DNA of 64,000 nucleotides. Origin: Euborellia annulipes. Its lineage: Eukaryota; Arthropoda; Insecta; Dermaptera; Anisolabididae. Under the pieces are notes generated by a model. That model saw only the letters and a program-made list of their open reading frames with translations, had not been told where the DNA came from and did not search any database. The stretch lies in the NCBI GenBank assembly GCA_023213315.1, contig JAKCPI010010729.1:1-64000 (forward strand), in the 5' to 3' direction. This document shows positions 20,400 through 31,310 of the stretch, piece by piece. The position numbers and the translations under genes are program-made. Position 1 is the stretch's first letter. Every line of letters begins with the position of its first letter.

Positions 20400-21613
20400 A
20401 TTCTTTTCTTTACATATTAACGATTATCAGCTATAAAATCCACATATTGTAATATCTCGAGGACGCTTTTTATTTGGGCTTAACCTGCTCTTATTAAAAT
20501 CAACTAAGCCTATATTGACAGCAACCAAATGCTGTTTATTAGAAAAAAAAAGAAATATGGCTGGACCACTTTTAATGATATAATACTTGAATTGGCGAGG
20601 GGTAACTTTGGCGTGGGAGTCACAGATTTCTGACAAATGTACCAAAAAAAAAAAGAAAGCGAGAGAATGGTTGCTGACAATAAGAGCGTCTCATGACGGA
20701 TCGGGTCTGTTGACAAATCCGACCCTATTTACCAGATAAAGAGGGAAAAGAGAGATGAGAGAGAGGTTGATTGGACCAAGTTAGGGTAGGGTGATGGTGA
20801 TGGTGCCCTTCTGCCCTTCTGCCTGGTCAATGGACCATGGGTCGCAGGTATCCCCCAATAGTACAAAGAACCAAACCAAACGGCCAGATGTCTCCCTCGA
20901 AACTCTCCCCTTCCTCAGGACCACGCCGCAACATCCACCCACACATAAACACATTTGATTTATTATTTACCCCACTTATAAAAAAAATAATAATAATAAC
21001 AATCATATTATTAATAGTTTTTTGGCGGCTGTGACTTCTTCCCCTACTTTTACGATTTTACAAATCAAAAATGACATTTTAACTTCTTTCACCCATTAAA
21101 TAGGGATATTAGCTTAATAAAATTAAGGGTTTTATTTTCATCTAAATCATAGATGTTTTTGATCCATAAATAAGTCAAAAGGTATTTTTAAATTTTCAAA
21201 GTATAAAAGATTTCTTTAGGTGTATATAGATATTTTTTATATCATAATTTGAGAAAAAGACATCTTTTGAAGAATTATTTACAACAAAAAGAAAATATTT
21301 TCTAAATACTGTAAAGAGAAGCTAAGAATTCAAAAATAAATTTTTAGATAAAGCTAGGCCTAGTAGTTTAAAAAAATTGTAAAATAGGCAACCTGATAAT
21401 CAGAAGAGTAAATTCGTTTGCCTACTAGAAACGCAGACGCAATCATATCTATTCTTTATTTTTTCAAGATTATGTAAAAAAAAAAAAGTAGGGAAAGTAT
21501 CTACATTAATTTTATCCAGGATAAATACAGTCTAATTCAAAACCATACTCATAAACGGAATTAAAAAAAAAGATTAGGTTTAAACTAAACAATAGGATTT
21601 TCAATATTCTCTC
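20400..21613. other. Unique interval with a less AT-rich island
   Basis: The segment 20700-20960 has lower AT content and includes CCAGGTATCCCCC-like, pyrimidine-rich and ACCC/CACA-rich sequence. It is not repeated elsewhere in the window. A 65-codon plus-strand frame starts at ATGGGTCGCAGG but runs into AT-rich DNA and resembles no family I know. The rest is AT-rich. Confidence 0.4.
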
Positions 21614-21616
21614 TTA

Positions 21617-22252
21617 AGGCGGCTACACACGTAACTGAAAACTTGACAAGTATGCATAAATTCTCCTCAGCACCACATGGCACAAGCATACTTGTGCAAG
21701 CAACAGCTTATGCCGAAAATTAACTTAAAACAAAGTGAAACAAATTTATTTATTCGAAGATAACCAGAAATACTGGCTTGCTTAAAACAGTAAAGTAGAC
21801 AATAAATATTAATCTTCTTTCCTAGCCTTATTCCAGCAGTGCGGGGTCGGGGTTTTTTGCGAAGGGAAAAAATAGAACAGGCCGGCCCGTCGCATGGTCT
21901 GACGCCTGTTGAAAATATAAAAGGAAGAGACAGACATGTAAAGAACAGCAGGAATGCTAGTCCCAGCTCGGGTAGCTCGTGGTCGCCAGCCACGTACCCA
22001 CAAGATGTGGGCCCCTGAGCAAACACAATGATATATTTTAAATAAATATCGGACGACTATAAAATGGCGGACGTGCCTATAAAGAGTTTTGATTGGGCAA
22101 ATATGCTTGTGCATGATTAAAATTTAATGCATCAAGCGGCTTGCACAATTAAAATGTTTGCGCAAAATTCTTCTACAGACCCTACAGTTTGCTTGTACAA
22201 AAAGATTGGACATGCATCCTTGTCAATTTTCCAGTTACGTGTGTAGCCGCCT
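21617..22252. mobile_element. Harbinger-like MITE or deleted element
   Basis: The terminal inverted repeats AGGCGGCTACACACGTAACT are perfect for about 21 bp, with further similarity (AAAACTTGACAAG against AAAATTGACAAGG, then ATGCAT). The flanks are TTA on each side (21614-21616 and 22253-22255), which fits the 3-bp TWA duplications of PIF/Harbinger. Inside, subterminal inverted motifs (AGCATACTTGTGCAAGC) and a GC-richer core are seen. The minus-strand frames of 119 and 101 codons have no DDE motif or other hallmark that I can recognise. Confidence 0.8.
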
Positions 22253-22511
22253 TTAATTATCCAGATAAATTTTTAAACATCTGATTTCCTATAATGAACA
22301 TTCTGATTGATCTCTTAAATTGAAAATTATAAAGATACCATGATATGCCTGATGTTAATACGGTATAAAATTTATAAGCGATAAAGGTTAATTTAATCAG
22401 ATGTGCAATGTTTAAAGCTTTTATGCTCATTAAAACATTAGCAATGAATGAATGAGTCTTTATAATCATCAATTGCAAAAACAAATACAAACTGAGTTTA
22501 ATAACGTATTA

Positions 22512-23075
22512 TTAAAAAAAATGTGGTGTGACTGGTCGCACAGCACACAACTTTCTCTTACCTTCTGTAATCGAAAGTTGTCAGTGCTCAGTGCTTGTCA
22601 CACCAGATTTTTTGTGTCGACATATATTTAATTTCCGACAGTACGGTACATTTGAATTCAAGAGGTAAAATTTATAAACATTTAAAAATATTTAGTTACC
22701 GTGGCAACCATCTTTCCTATCTTTTCTATGAAGTACAAGAGTAAAGTGGTCTTCAGAAGATTTAATGGCAAAATGAGAATATACATTTTAAAGGGGCATC
22801 TAAAAAATAAATGATTTTTGAATTTTAATCAAACTCGTTGGAAGGAATTTTGAGAAAAAAAAAACTGAAAAAATACATCAGTAAAGTACTTCTACTTTTT
22901 GGTCGATTTTGATTAAAAGCTTATTTTCACGCTCTAGGAAGGTGCCTAACTTAAATTAAAATTTCAACCTCCTATTTCAATTCCTTCATGGTTTAAATTG
23001 AACACACACAGACAGACAGACTATGTCGCTAAAAACACGTTTTCCTCAAAACGTGTATATCCATCAAAATCTCGG
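22512..23075 (-). mobile_element. HP element copy 11 (B to A, A hairpin missing)
   Basis: Hairpin B (22519-22611) and most of the body are present: GGCAACCATC, TTTTAATCAAACTCGTTGGA, CATCAGTAAAGTACTTCTAC, ACACACAGACAGACAGACTA and AAACGTGTATATCCATCAAA. The sequence leaves the family at CTCGGATCCC just before the usual CGACATCGAATTTTTG. It carries no GGGT run. Confidence 0.88.
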
Positions 23076-23265
23076 ATCCCAGGCTCCTAGCGTTTTTAAG
23101 CATTCATACACATCCACACAGACGTAATTCCAAAAGAATTACGAGAAAGTTTTGGGGAAGTCATTTGAAAAATGTTTTACAAAGAAAGTAGGGCTATTGA
23201 TATTCTGAATAAAAATGTATTCGAATCTAGTATTATATCTATTTCTTTAAATAAGTTTAAGGTTC

Positions 23266-23296
<31 letters not shown>

Positions 23297-24053
23297 GAAG
23301 ATTAGGGAGAGTCTTAATTTATCTTTTTTTATGTATATCATTTTTTGTTAGATAGTAGAGAAAAAAAGTTTTTAACATGGCTAATGTTAAACTTTTTTTT
23401 TCCTCGAGTGTTATAAAAAGGTCAAAATATTGTGACTTTTTGATGTATTCACAAAAAAAAAAAAAAAAATGAATCTACTATCGTTCTTTTTTTTCTTCTT
23501 CTTAATAATAATGTATTCTCATAAAATTTTAAATGGAGACTCTAATTATATTGCGTGTGAAAAATCGATGTTCAATATTAAATAATAAATAAACTATTGA
23601 TTTAGAAAGAGAGAGAAGAGGACGTTGGACGTGAAATTAAAACTATAAATATTCACAAGTTGAAAAGAAACAAGTTTCAACTTTTGTCATTATTATTATT
23701 TTGAAATCAATGTTATTTTTAATTTTCTTTTTACTTTTTTTGTTTTAGATTAAATTTCTCTCACAAATTGTAAGTTTTGTTTGTCGTTTGTCGCTGTATA
23801 ATTTCCGGATAAAGGGGAGGAAGAAATTGGCAAACGTGATCTTGAAAGTTTACTTGTTTTGTTTAGGTGATTTCTGAATTATCGGTTTAATAAAAAAAAT
23901 TTTTTTAGTTATTTGATTTTAAAAACTTAATTTTCAATCGAAGAATTATTTTTATTTTTAAAGAACCTCTGTTTTACTAGGAGGAATTTTCGAAAAATTT
24001 ATTTATTATTTTTTAAGAATATTTTTTGTAATTGACTATTCATAGATATATTT
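23076..24053. other. AT-rich interval, nothing recognised
   Basis: The interval contains a T tract of about 26 bases at 23266-23290 and an A tract near 23455. No repeat family or gene is apparent. Confidence 0.55.
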
Positions 24054-24183
24054 AACAAATTTGTATGTTTATTTGTTGGTCAGCCAAACGCCCCATGGCC
24101 CCCACACACCAATGCCTCAGAAAGGCTGGAGATCCTGGGTTCAATTTCCAGGCTCACCAACAAATAAAACATACAAATTTGTT
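24054..24183 (+). mobile_element. SINE-B copy 3 flanked by 26-bp inverted repeats
   Basis: A shortened SINE-B core (24079-24165: CCTCAGAAAGGCTGGAGATC, then CTGGGTTCAATTTCCAGG and CTCACCAAC) lies between AACAAATTTGTATGTTTATT (from 24054) and its near-perfect inverted copy ending at 24183. The inverted flanks differ from the direct duplications expected of a SINE, so the core has been embedded in or rebuilt as a foldback. Confidence 0.7.
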
Positions 24184-24298
24184 AAGTAAATATTTAAAGA
24201 TCTTAAAAATAGAAGAATTTCTAAAATTACAAGAAAAACTGATAAAGATAAACAGATGAGAAATTTAATTTTAAATGAAAAGATGGACGGCTACCAAC

Positions 24299-24590
24299 CA
24301 GTGGCGCAACAAGGGAGAGGGGGCCAAGGGGGCGACGGCCCCGGGCGCTTTAAAGTAAGGGGCTCTGGCAGCGTATATTTTTACAAAAAAAATTGTATTA
24401 TTCATAATGATTGTAGCAGGCTGGGTCTATGGTGAGTGGAGGCGTTAGAATTGCTCCAGAATTTGGGGGCGGCATGAATATAGGCCTATAATAAAATATA
24501 TAGTCTATATTTTTTTTTTTTTTTTTGGTAAGGGGCGCAAATTATAATCTTGGCCCCGGGCGCAAGTTTTATTTTTTTTAATTTTTTTTT
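24299..24590 (+). mobile_element. hAT-like MITE, left end (GGCGCAAC family)
   Basis: It starts CAGTGGCGCAACAAGGGAG, followed by GGGGCCAAGGGGGCG and GGCCCCGGGCGC, and ends with a similar GGCCCCGGGCGCAAG near 24553-24567. It resembles the CAGTGGCGTAGCGAG ends at 47303. No clear right terminus or octamer duplication is found. It may be cut off by the HP fragment that follows. Confidence 0.55.
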
Positions 24591-24593
24591 TAG

Positions 24594-24975
24594 TTGATTT
24601 ATGAATTTTAAACAAAGTCGTTGGAGCGAATTTTGTGAAAATCAAAAAAAAAAAAACTGAAAAATTACATCAGTATAGTACTAGTACTCTGACAGATTTT
24701 ATTCAAACACTTCATGTCACATGCCAGGGGGTGCCTAACTTAAATATAAAATTTCAACCTCACAGGTCTTTTCGTTCTTGAGATATTTTGTTCACAGACA
24801 CACAGATAGACACACACACAGACACATAGACAGGCCATGTTGAGAAAACCACTTTTTTGGGTCCACCAGAGGTGCTCAAAACGTGTATATCCATCAAAAT
24901 CTAGACATCAAATTTTTGACATGAATTTTGTAATATATAAGATATTACATATATACATAGGTAAGAGAGAGTAAG
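24594..24975 (-). mobile_element. HP element copy 12 (B end missing)
   Basis: The copy starts inside the body (GATTTATGAATTTTAAACAA), continues through CAGTATAGTACTAGTACTCT, TTTCGTTCTTGAGATATTTT and GGTCCACCAGAGGTGCTCAA, and closes with a decayed hairpin A (24926-24972). It belongs to the older subfamily with CACACAGA repeats instead of CCCACCC. Confidence 0.85.
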
Positions 24976-25165
24976 TGTATTTATTTTAAATATTATTAAC
25001 CAGAAAAACCCCGAAGAAGCCCACCCTATAGCTATACGAATTTTAGAAGAAACAGGTATTAAATGTTTATTTATTATTACAACAAGATTCAGAGTGAGAA
25101 GGATAGGTTAATTAGTGTCATGGAATATATTGGCATGGGGTGGTTAGCTTAGTGTGTTTGTGTAC

Positions 25166-25184
25166 GTGTGTGTGTGTGTGTGTG
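25166..25184. repeat. (GT)n microsatellite
   Basis: The GT run lies at the start of a less AT-rich unique segment (25100-25360) that includes GGCGGCGGCAGTCGGCGGGG and ACAC-rich sequence. No exon is evident. Confidence 0.85.
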
Positions 25185-25724
25185 TTTTGTTTATTTATCG
25201 ATTTCCAAGTGAAAAAAAAGGGTGTGATGAGTTGGTTGTTGTGTGTGTGAAGGCGGCGGCAGTCGGCGGGGGTGATACGTTTTCACACCTGCCTGGTTCT
25301 GGACAATGCATTCCAACCACACATTCACTCTCACCTACACACAAACACATTCGATTTCTTTAGTTAGTATTTTTTTTTATTTTTTATTTAGCTTTAAAGG
25401 AAACTTAGATTTTTGCTTCCTCATCTTAAAATTGATAAATCCCAGGGCCTTAAAGAATCCAATATAAATACTCAATTATTTGTTCTTATCTATTTTTATT
25501 ATATACTAAATTGAATCTTTAATATCAATCATCATGAAAAAAAAATTTTAAATTCTTTAATCGACTTAATAAGATTAAACTTCATTAGAAAATGATTGGA
25601 TAAATAATTTTATAGCTGTCTTTAATTATCTATCTAAAAAGGAGTTTGATTTAATAGAGGCTCCCTCCAACCTGGCTGCATTCCTCCTCATCCCTGTGGT
25701 TCAATTTGAAATATTTTTTTGCCA

Positions 25725-25802
25725 TGAGGTGGATTTGAACTCGAGTTGTCTTCAACTCAGGATTATAACCTAAACTGCTTTAATCTCTCTGCGAATAGCC
25801 TC
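25725..25802 (-). mobile_element. tRNA-like relic
   Basis: On the minus strand AAAGCAGTTTAGGTTATAAT resembles a box-A region and GAGTTCAAATCCACCTC resembles box-B plus the 3' half of a T arm. The acceptor stem and a paired anticodon arm are not convincing, so this is more likely a tRNA-derived SINE head or pseudogene than a working tRNA. Confidence 0.4.
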
Positions 25803-26241
25803 CTCATTAGCATTAGAGGTAGGCATAAATCTGAATTTTTAGGGTTGATATAGTAGAGAGGGAAGAGACAGAAAAGTCAAGCAGTCTTAATAAATTATAA
25901 TCCTTAAGTTAAGTAAGAATCTGAAGGATAAAGTAAGAAAGACCACCCTCAAAATTTCTAAAAATTATAAATAATAAGAAATATATAGAGGAAAAGATTA
26001 GAAAATTTTTAAAAATTATAAAAAATATTTTATATTCTTTCAAATTTATTCATTTGGTGGTGGGGGTGGGGATTGCCTCTCAAATCATACGAACCCCCCC
26101 CCCCCCTCGTCATCACCTGAAATAATTTTCTGGATACGGTCTTGAATGAATGAATCGCCTGTTATTTAAAATTTTTCAGTAGAACATCAATGAACTTTCA
26201 GTAGTTATTATCATTATGATTTTATTTAATTGCGGATAATA

Positions 26242-26495
26242 TGGACCGTTTATTTTGAAAGTGGTGTAAGTCCATTTTCTATTGTTTCGAGAAAATGAGA
26301 GGTTAACATATCCGTTTATTAAAAAATCTATTTACCGACCAATTTTCAATTGTACAAAACATGGGAAATTTTTAAGAAATTTACCACTAGCTAGTTATAC
26401 ATAGAAAATTTACATTAATTTAAGCATAAATTATGTGATATCTCATTTTTTTTTTTTTTTAATGGACTTAAACCACTTTCAAAATAAACGGTCCA
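26242..26495. mobile_element. TA-flanked MITE with long inverted ends
   Basis: Inverted ends begin TGGACCGTTTATTTTGAAAG and extend about 36 bp (GTGGTNTAAGTCCAT) with one mismatch. Both flanks are TA, as in Tc1/mariner. The 250-bp interior is AT-rich and non-coding. Confidence 0.85.
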
Positions 26496-26918
26496 TATCA
26501 TAAGAATTGAATAACTAGGCCTCCTGAAAAATTTATTTAAATAAACTATAGTTATGCAAATGTTAGGCAAGCAATTATACGATCATAAATTCAATCTAAC
26601 AAAATTAATAAATAATCATAATCCTTTAAACATAGGAAAATTAAGTATTTAGAGATTTTAAAAAATAAAATCCCTGAACAAATGGTTTTTATTTATTTAT
26701 TTATTTCCAGTAAAATGGAGAAAGATCTCTGAAAAGATTACAATCAACCGGATGTTCAGTTTGGTGATTTTTATTTAATACCATTTATTCTTAAGAATTT
26801 TTTGGCTCGTACCTAATCTTATAAATATCAAAGAATACCGGTCTGATGGCATAAGCTGATTAAAAAAAAAAAATTATATATGAATACAAATTGCAATGAT
26901 TTTATTGTCTTTTGGTCA

Positions 26919-27263
26919 CAAGGGGGGGGCTGATCCAGAGGAGGGAGGGGGGATAATCTGGTGTGACTGTTCGCACAGCTTACTTTCGGTAATTTAAAGC
27001 TGTATTCAGTTGTTTACCAGATATGTGTCGAAATAGATTTGAACACCCCCCCCCCCCACACACACACTCTCGTAAAGACCATTTTGAGAGAGACACCTTT
27101 TGAAATCAGGGACCCTCAAAACGAGTATTTCCAAAAACATCCTCGATATCGAATTTTTGACACAATCACAATTACATATACAGGTAAGAGAAAGTAAAAG
27201 ATTTAAAATAAAATTTAATATCCAAGAAAAATATTTTTCTCAAATCTCGGGGGGGGGGGGGGT
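26919..27263. mobile_element. hAT-type MITE (GCGGATCC family), diverged, with nested HP A end
   Basis: The left end CAAGGGGGGGGCTGATCC and the following GGGGATAATCTGGTGTGACT match the MITE at 59017. The right part has ATATTTTTCTCAAATCTCGG and a G homopolymer. Between them, about 27085-27199 is an HP A-end fragment (GGGACCCTCAAAACGAG ... CAGGTAAGAGAAAGT) replacing the middle of the MITE. The far terminus is not identifiable. Confidence 0.7.
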
Positions 27264-28182
27264 AATTTAAATCATTTTAGGTGCACACTGAGGTTGATTG
27301 ACACACATCGAATGGCATGTCAAAAACTACCTGCCTAACGTCAATATGAATTAACTGCACTATAGTCCATTTTATCTCTGTTGTCGTAACTGCATAGGAT
27401 TTTTCTACATTCGTAATATAAAATTTCTTTCGTGAGTGTTAATTTTAATTGTCCTTGTGTGTATCGTTTAATCTAATTTACTAACATAAGTTATGTTTTT
27501 TTTTTTATCTAATAAAAAAATCAATACATTTTTAAAATGCATTAACATTCCCTTTTAAATTAATTGAAGAATTCCATTGCTGCCAAAATAAAAAAAATAA
27601 ACTTTTTTATATTAATTATTATATTTAATGGAGAAAATTAATAAACTTGGCTTAGCTGATTCTTTTTTTTTTTTTTTTTTTTGCATTGTAAATCATCAAA
27701 TGGAATGAATGAATGAATGGATTAATTATTATCACGAAGCAGGCTATAAAAACGAATTAGGAATATAAAGCCCAGGGATCAAATGGATGTCGCGCGTCCA
27801 GTCACGAATCCGTGACTCGCACCGATTACCAGAAAGACAAAATCGACCGAGGTCCTTCAACTTGTTGCAACTATACAAGAAAAGAAGAAGCTACCTGCCG
27901 ATAACAATTTTTTTTTAAGCTATGAAGTCCAATTTAAAGTAGAAATTTGTTCCCTCATTTCATCTAAAACACTGCAAACAGTTATAATTTAACATTTTTT
28001 TTATAATGTCTAAAAATCACGATTTCTAGTAAGATCTCGTTAAACATTATAATTATATAGGAGAAATTAAAAACACTAGGTCATAAGTTTTAATAATTTA
28101 TTTATGTTTTTATATCTCAGGATCTCTTTTTATTTGAGTGTAAGATATACTGGGTATATTAAACCTTTGTGCCACCTTGAAG
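27264..28182. other. Unassigned interval
   Basis: AT-rich sequence with a T tract at 27662-27682 and GAAT tetramers near 27702. The segment 27785-27860 is less AT-rich and contains a CACGAATCCGTG palindrome (27813-27824). No gene is recognised. Confidence 0.5.
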
Positions 28183-28440
28183 CAAGGGCGGATATAGGGG
28201 AGGGGGTAAAAGAGGTAGTTCCCCTCCCCCCGTGATTTGAGAAAAATATTTTTTTTTTTTTAAAATTGTATTTTTAATATAAAATTTTAAAAACTAATAC
28301 TTAAAAATTTGATTTGTATATACGGTATATATTCTGGTAAACTTACAGAATGCACCTTTAAACCTATACTTTATTTCCTCTTTAGAAAGTAATTTATTGA
28401 AATTAGGGAATAAGAAGACGGGGGGGGGGGGGGGTAAGTA
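28183..28440 (-). mobile_element. hAT-type MITE (GCGGATCC family), inverted, one end lost
   Basis: The intact terminus CAAGGGCGGATATAGGGG at 28183 is followed by CCCCGTGATTTGAGAAAAAT. The interior is the reverse of the 59-kb copy (TTTAATATAAAATTTTAAAA, then ATTCTGGTAAACTTACAGAA). It stops at a G homopolymer (28421-28435) without the GGATCC terminus. Confidence 0.75.
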
Positions 28441-28540
28441 AGTCCATTTTGACCCCTTCTTTATTTATTTCAATGGATTGGTATACCAAATTTATTTCTG
28501 ACTATAGCCAATTACAAACAGCTAATTAAACAGCTTGAGC

Positions 28541-28606
28541 AGCGAAGCGAACCTCTAACCTCTAATACAGGGGGGTGAGAATACTACCACTGTGCTTCAC
28601 CCCAAG
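28541..28606 (-). mobile_element. tRNA-Gly-like relic
   Basis: The minus strand reads CACAGTGGTAGTATTCTCAC followed about 25 bases later by GAGGTTCGCTTCGC, in the layout of a glycine tRNA (D arm AGTGGTAG, box-B degenerate). The acceptor stem does not pair, so it is a pseudogene or SINE head. Confidence 0.4.
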
Positions 28607-29261
28607 TTAAAAATTTCTTTGATGAATTATGCTATTTCAATTAATTTCATTTCACTAATAAATGGACTGGCGATTTCAAGAAGTTCATTGGAGAAGACTT
28701 GATCGAACAATCAAGATATTCTCCTGAAATAATTCTATAACTATTTCCATCAGGATGCCTTAATCTGAGGAAATATTATTCTCTTCTTGTTATTACTTTT
28801 ATGTTGGCAAAAACTATTTATTGTTAATTTTTTTCAGAACAGATGAATTGAAAGTCCAGATTTTAATGTCTTGGACTAATGCATGTTTACATGGTAGTGG
28901 CGCCAGTAAAATCATACTTAAACTCTCCTGATGCTCATGTATTCTATTCGCACCAGTATATTTATTGACATGTAAATAATAATTTATGCATTTCGCATTA
29001 TTTAAACATGAGCTGTGAATACGGTTTAACATGACAATTCCTGTTAAAGAACAAAACAGCTTCCAGAGGCCTAAATTCCTATCCTAGTGCATACTTGAAG
29101 ATTTATTTACAACAATAAAAAGTATTTAAAGATCGCTTCTTTTTTAAAGTATTTTCAGCATCTAGGGTCATATAGTCTTTTAACGGTACTCATTATTAAA
29201 ATAAGATTTATATGTCGCCTTTATACCATTTGGTATTGTTTTTTTTTTTTGATAATATAAG

Positions 29262-29860
29262 AAAAAAACTAAAAAAGTATTAGACCTCAGAAAAAAATCG
29301 GAGTATCCCAAAGACAAAACCTAGCTTAATTTTGCAATGGTACTTAAAATTTGAAATAAATCAGACCAAATTTTTGAGAAAATTGGAAAAACTAAAAAAG
29401 TACTTCAGTAAAGTACTAGTACTGGGAATCTTCCAAAAACGATAGTAATTCCTTTTATTTACAGGTAATAGTATATGTTAATGCCAAAGGAATTTTTGAG
29501 AAAATTGAAAAAATCTAAAAAAGTACAACAGTATACTGACTTTATAAAGTACTAGTACTCGAGATTTCTCAAAGACGATATCAATGGTACTTTGTTTTCT
29601 ATCCCAGAAATAGTAGGCCTATATATTTAAAATTTGAAAGAAATCGTTTAAGGGAATTTTGAGAAAAGTGGAAAAAACTAAAAAAGTACATCAGTAAAAT
29701 ACTAGTACCCGAATTTTCACAAAGATGAGGCCTAGCGCAATTTCATTTTGGTACCGTAAATAGTATATACTTAAAATTTGAAAAAAAATCGTTAGAGCCG
29801 TTTTCAAGAACTTATGTGCTTACAGACAAACATACATCGCTCGTTTAATAGTATTAGATT
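29262..29860. repeat. Degenerate tandem copies of an HP-related module
   Basis: Three units contain GAGAAAATTGGAAAAACTAA-type sequence followed by AAAGTACTTCAGTAAAGTAC and TAGTAC (near 29371, 29493 and 29655; spacing about 122 and 164 bp). Each is followed by TTTCCCAAAGAC-like sequence and a TTTGAAA..AATCG stretch. The module is the ACTAGTACT core of the HP body, so part of an HP element has been tandemly amplified, or the HP body derives from such an array. Confidence 0.7.
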
Positions 29861-29898
29861 AGATAGATAAATAAAATAAATATAATAAATATAGGTCA

Positions 29899-29960
29899 AC
29901 ACAGTTCACAACCAAAATAATAAAAAAGTTGTGTTCTGTTCTTATCCCACCAGGTTTTTT
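29899..29960. mobile_element. Degenerate solo hairpin B
   Basis: ACACAGTTCACAACC ... AAAAGTTGTGTTCTGTTCTT, then CCCACCAGGTTTTTT, corresponds to the inner and outer right arm of hairpin B. It lacks the body. Confidence 0.55.
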
Positions 29961-30169
29961 AATTGTTAAAGGTGATGCTAAATAAGATTTTTTTTTTTTC
30001 TAAATCCATTCCTGTTTTTTTTTTTAATTCTCCTTCGATACTGTTTATATTCGGTAATCACTTGTCAGATATAATTATAATTTGATGAAATTAAAGGCTT
30101 TAAAGCATATCTCTCTAGGCTGGAGTAATTAATCCAGATGAAAGCAAGGCTTCTCTCTCTCCCTATATA

Positions 30170-30440
30170 TGTACGGTATATGCACGATCGATGCTGCTTG
30201 CTGCACCGCTACTAGTAGTACTCGTGTACTCGAATCGGTACATACTAGGGTGGCTGGCTGGCTGGTTCAAGGAGCAAACAAAGGCGAACAGGAGTCTAAT
30301 TGCTGATGGGAGACGCCGGGGTCCTTAAGCCAGAACGCGCGATGTGCACCCAAGGGTTAAGGGCCAACCAAAAGAGAAGTGGAAGGGAGGAGTACTCATG
30401 TTAGTAGGGCCAGCTGAAGAGAGAAACCCGAGCTTGTTAA
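30170..30440. other. Less AT-rich unique island
   Basis: The segment contains GATCGATGCTGCTTGCTGCA, an ACTAGTAGTACTCGTGTACT segment, a GGCTGGCTGGCTGG run and GAGACGCCGGGGTCC. It is not repeated in the window and has stop codons in all frames. It could be a conserved non-coding element or an exon too short to recognise. Confidence 0.3.
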
Positions 30441-30597
30441 AGATAAACGGCCGAATTGGCTTTAATAAACAGTATTTAGAGGAATTCAACAAGACTTGTC
30501 ATATTATATTATTTATTGGATAAACAAAAGTATTTTGTCTTATTGAAATTATTAATAATAAAATTTCGTTTAAGAATTTGAAAAATAAATTAGTATT

Positions 30598-30725
30598 TGA
30601 TTGGCCCCCTAGATTTGAACTAGATCTTTTGGGACTTTTGAGGCGTACAGACTATCTTTATTTTTATATAGAGAATGGTCTGCGGCGGGAAGTCCTGATT
30701 CGACTCCAGGGATGCCCAATTAAAA
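30598..30725. mobile_element. Degenerate tRNA-like palindrome (SINE-C)
   Basis: Its right part, GGCGGGAAGTCCTGATTCGA and CTCCAGGGATGCCCAATT, matches the right arm of the 39.7-kb palindrome. Its left part (GGCCCCCTAGATTTGAAC) is a decayed match to the left arm. Thus the paired, inverted tRNA-like structure itself appears to be a repeat rather than a one-off event. Confidence 0.6.
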
Positions 30726-30749
30726 ATTATCTCGAAAATTTTCTTAATT

Positions 30750-30948
30750 TTTTTTTTTTTATAAAAAAAAACACACTTTTTTTCCATTCACACTCACACT
30801 CACATACACAGTATTTTCGGCAACTTAGGCCATATAAGACTTTTTACGATAAATGGCTTAAATAAAATTCTCGGAATGCCTAGGATCCGAACCCGCGACC
30901 ATTGGTATACAAGGCAGACGCGCTGCCAACTACACCAAGCCCGAGAGC
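30750..30948 (-). mobile_element. SINE-A copy 2
   Basis: On the minus strand: GCTCTCGGGCTTGGTGTAGT head, GGTCGCGGGTTCGGATCC box-B region, GCCATTTATCGTAAAAAGTC, TTGCCGAAAATACTGTGT and a TGTGAG tail with a long A tract. The middle of the element (between TTTATTTAAGCC and the ATCGT block) is shortened. A possible 7-bp duplication TTTCTTA flanks it. Confidence 0.85.
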
Positions 30949-31022
30949 TTTCTTATTCTTAATCTTAAACGATATTCTGTATTGATTGGCTTTGTTTTTT
31001 TCATACCTTATAGACGCCAAAG

Positions 31023-31297
31023 GCCCTCGGGCTTGGTGTAGGGATTAGGGAGCTAACCTCGTATACCAAAAGTCGCGGGTTCGAACCCAGTCAGTCTGAT
31101 GATTTTATTTAAGCAATTTGGATACCAAATGGTTTAAATAAGAATGCCTGGAGCCCCAATATGTATATTAATCAATAACGGATATCGTCAAAGTCTTATA
31201 TGGCCTGAGTTGCCGAAAAGACTGTGTGAATGTGTGTGTGAGTGTGAGTGAGTGAGAATGAAAAAAAAGTGTGAGTGTTAAAAAAAAAAAAAAAAAA
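31023..31297 (+). mobile_element. SINE-A copy 3
   Basis: This complete copy starts GCCCTCGGGCTTGGTGTAGG, with CGCGGGTTCGAACCCAGTCA as box-B region, TTGCCGAAAAGACTGTGTGA, a TGTGAG tail and an A tract. The target duplication is ATAGACGCCAAAG (31010-31022) against ATAGACACCAAAG (31298-31310), 12 of 13. It lies about 75 bp from copy 2, in opposite orientation. Confidence 0.95.
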
Positions 31298-31310
31298 ATA
31301 GACACCAAAG

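Noticed and set aside
21667..22114. Minus-strand frames of 119 and 101 codons as a host gene or transposase
   Set aside because: They lie wholly inside the Harbinger-like element, overlap in different frames, and show no catalytic motif that I can recognise.
22512..23075. HP element as a standard Helitron
   Set aside because: In B to A orientation it starts TC after A, but the other end is GAGAAAGTA with no CTRR and the hairpin is flush with the end.
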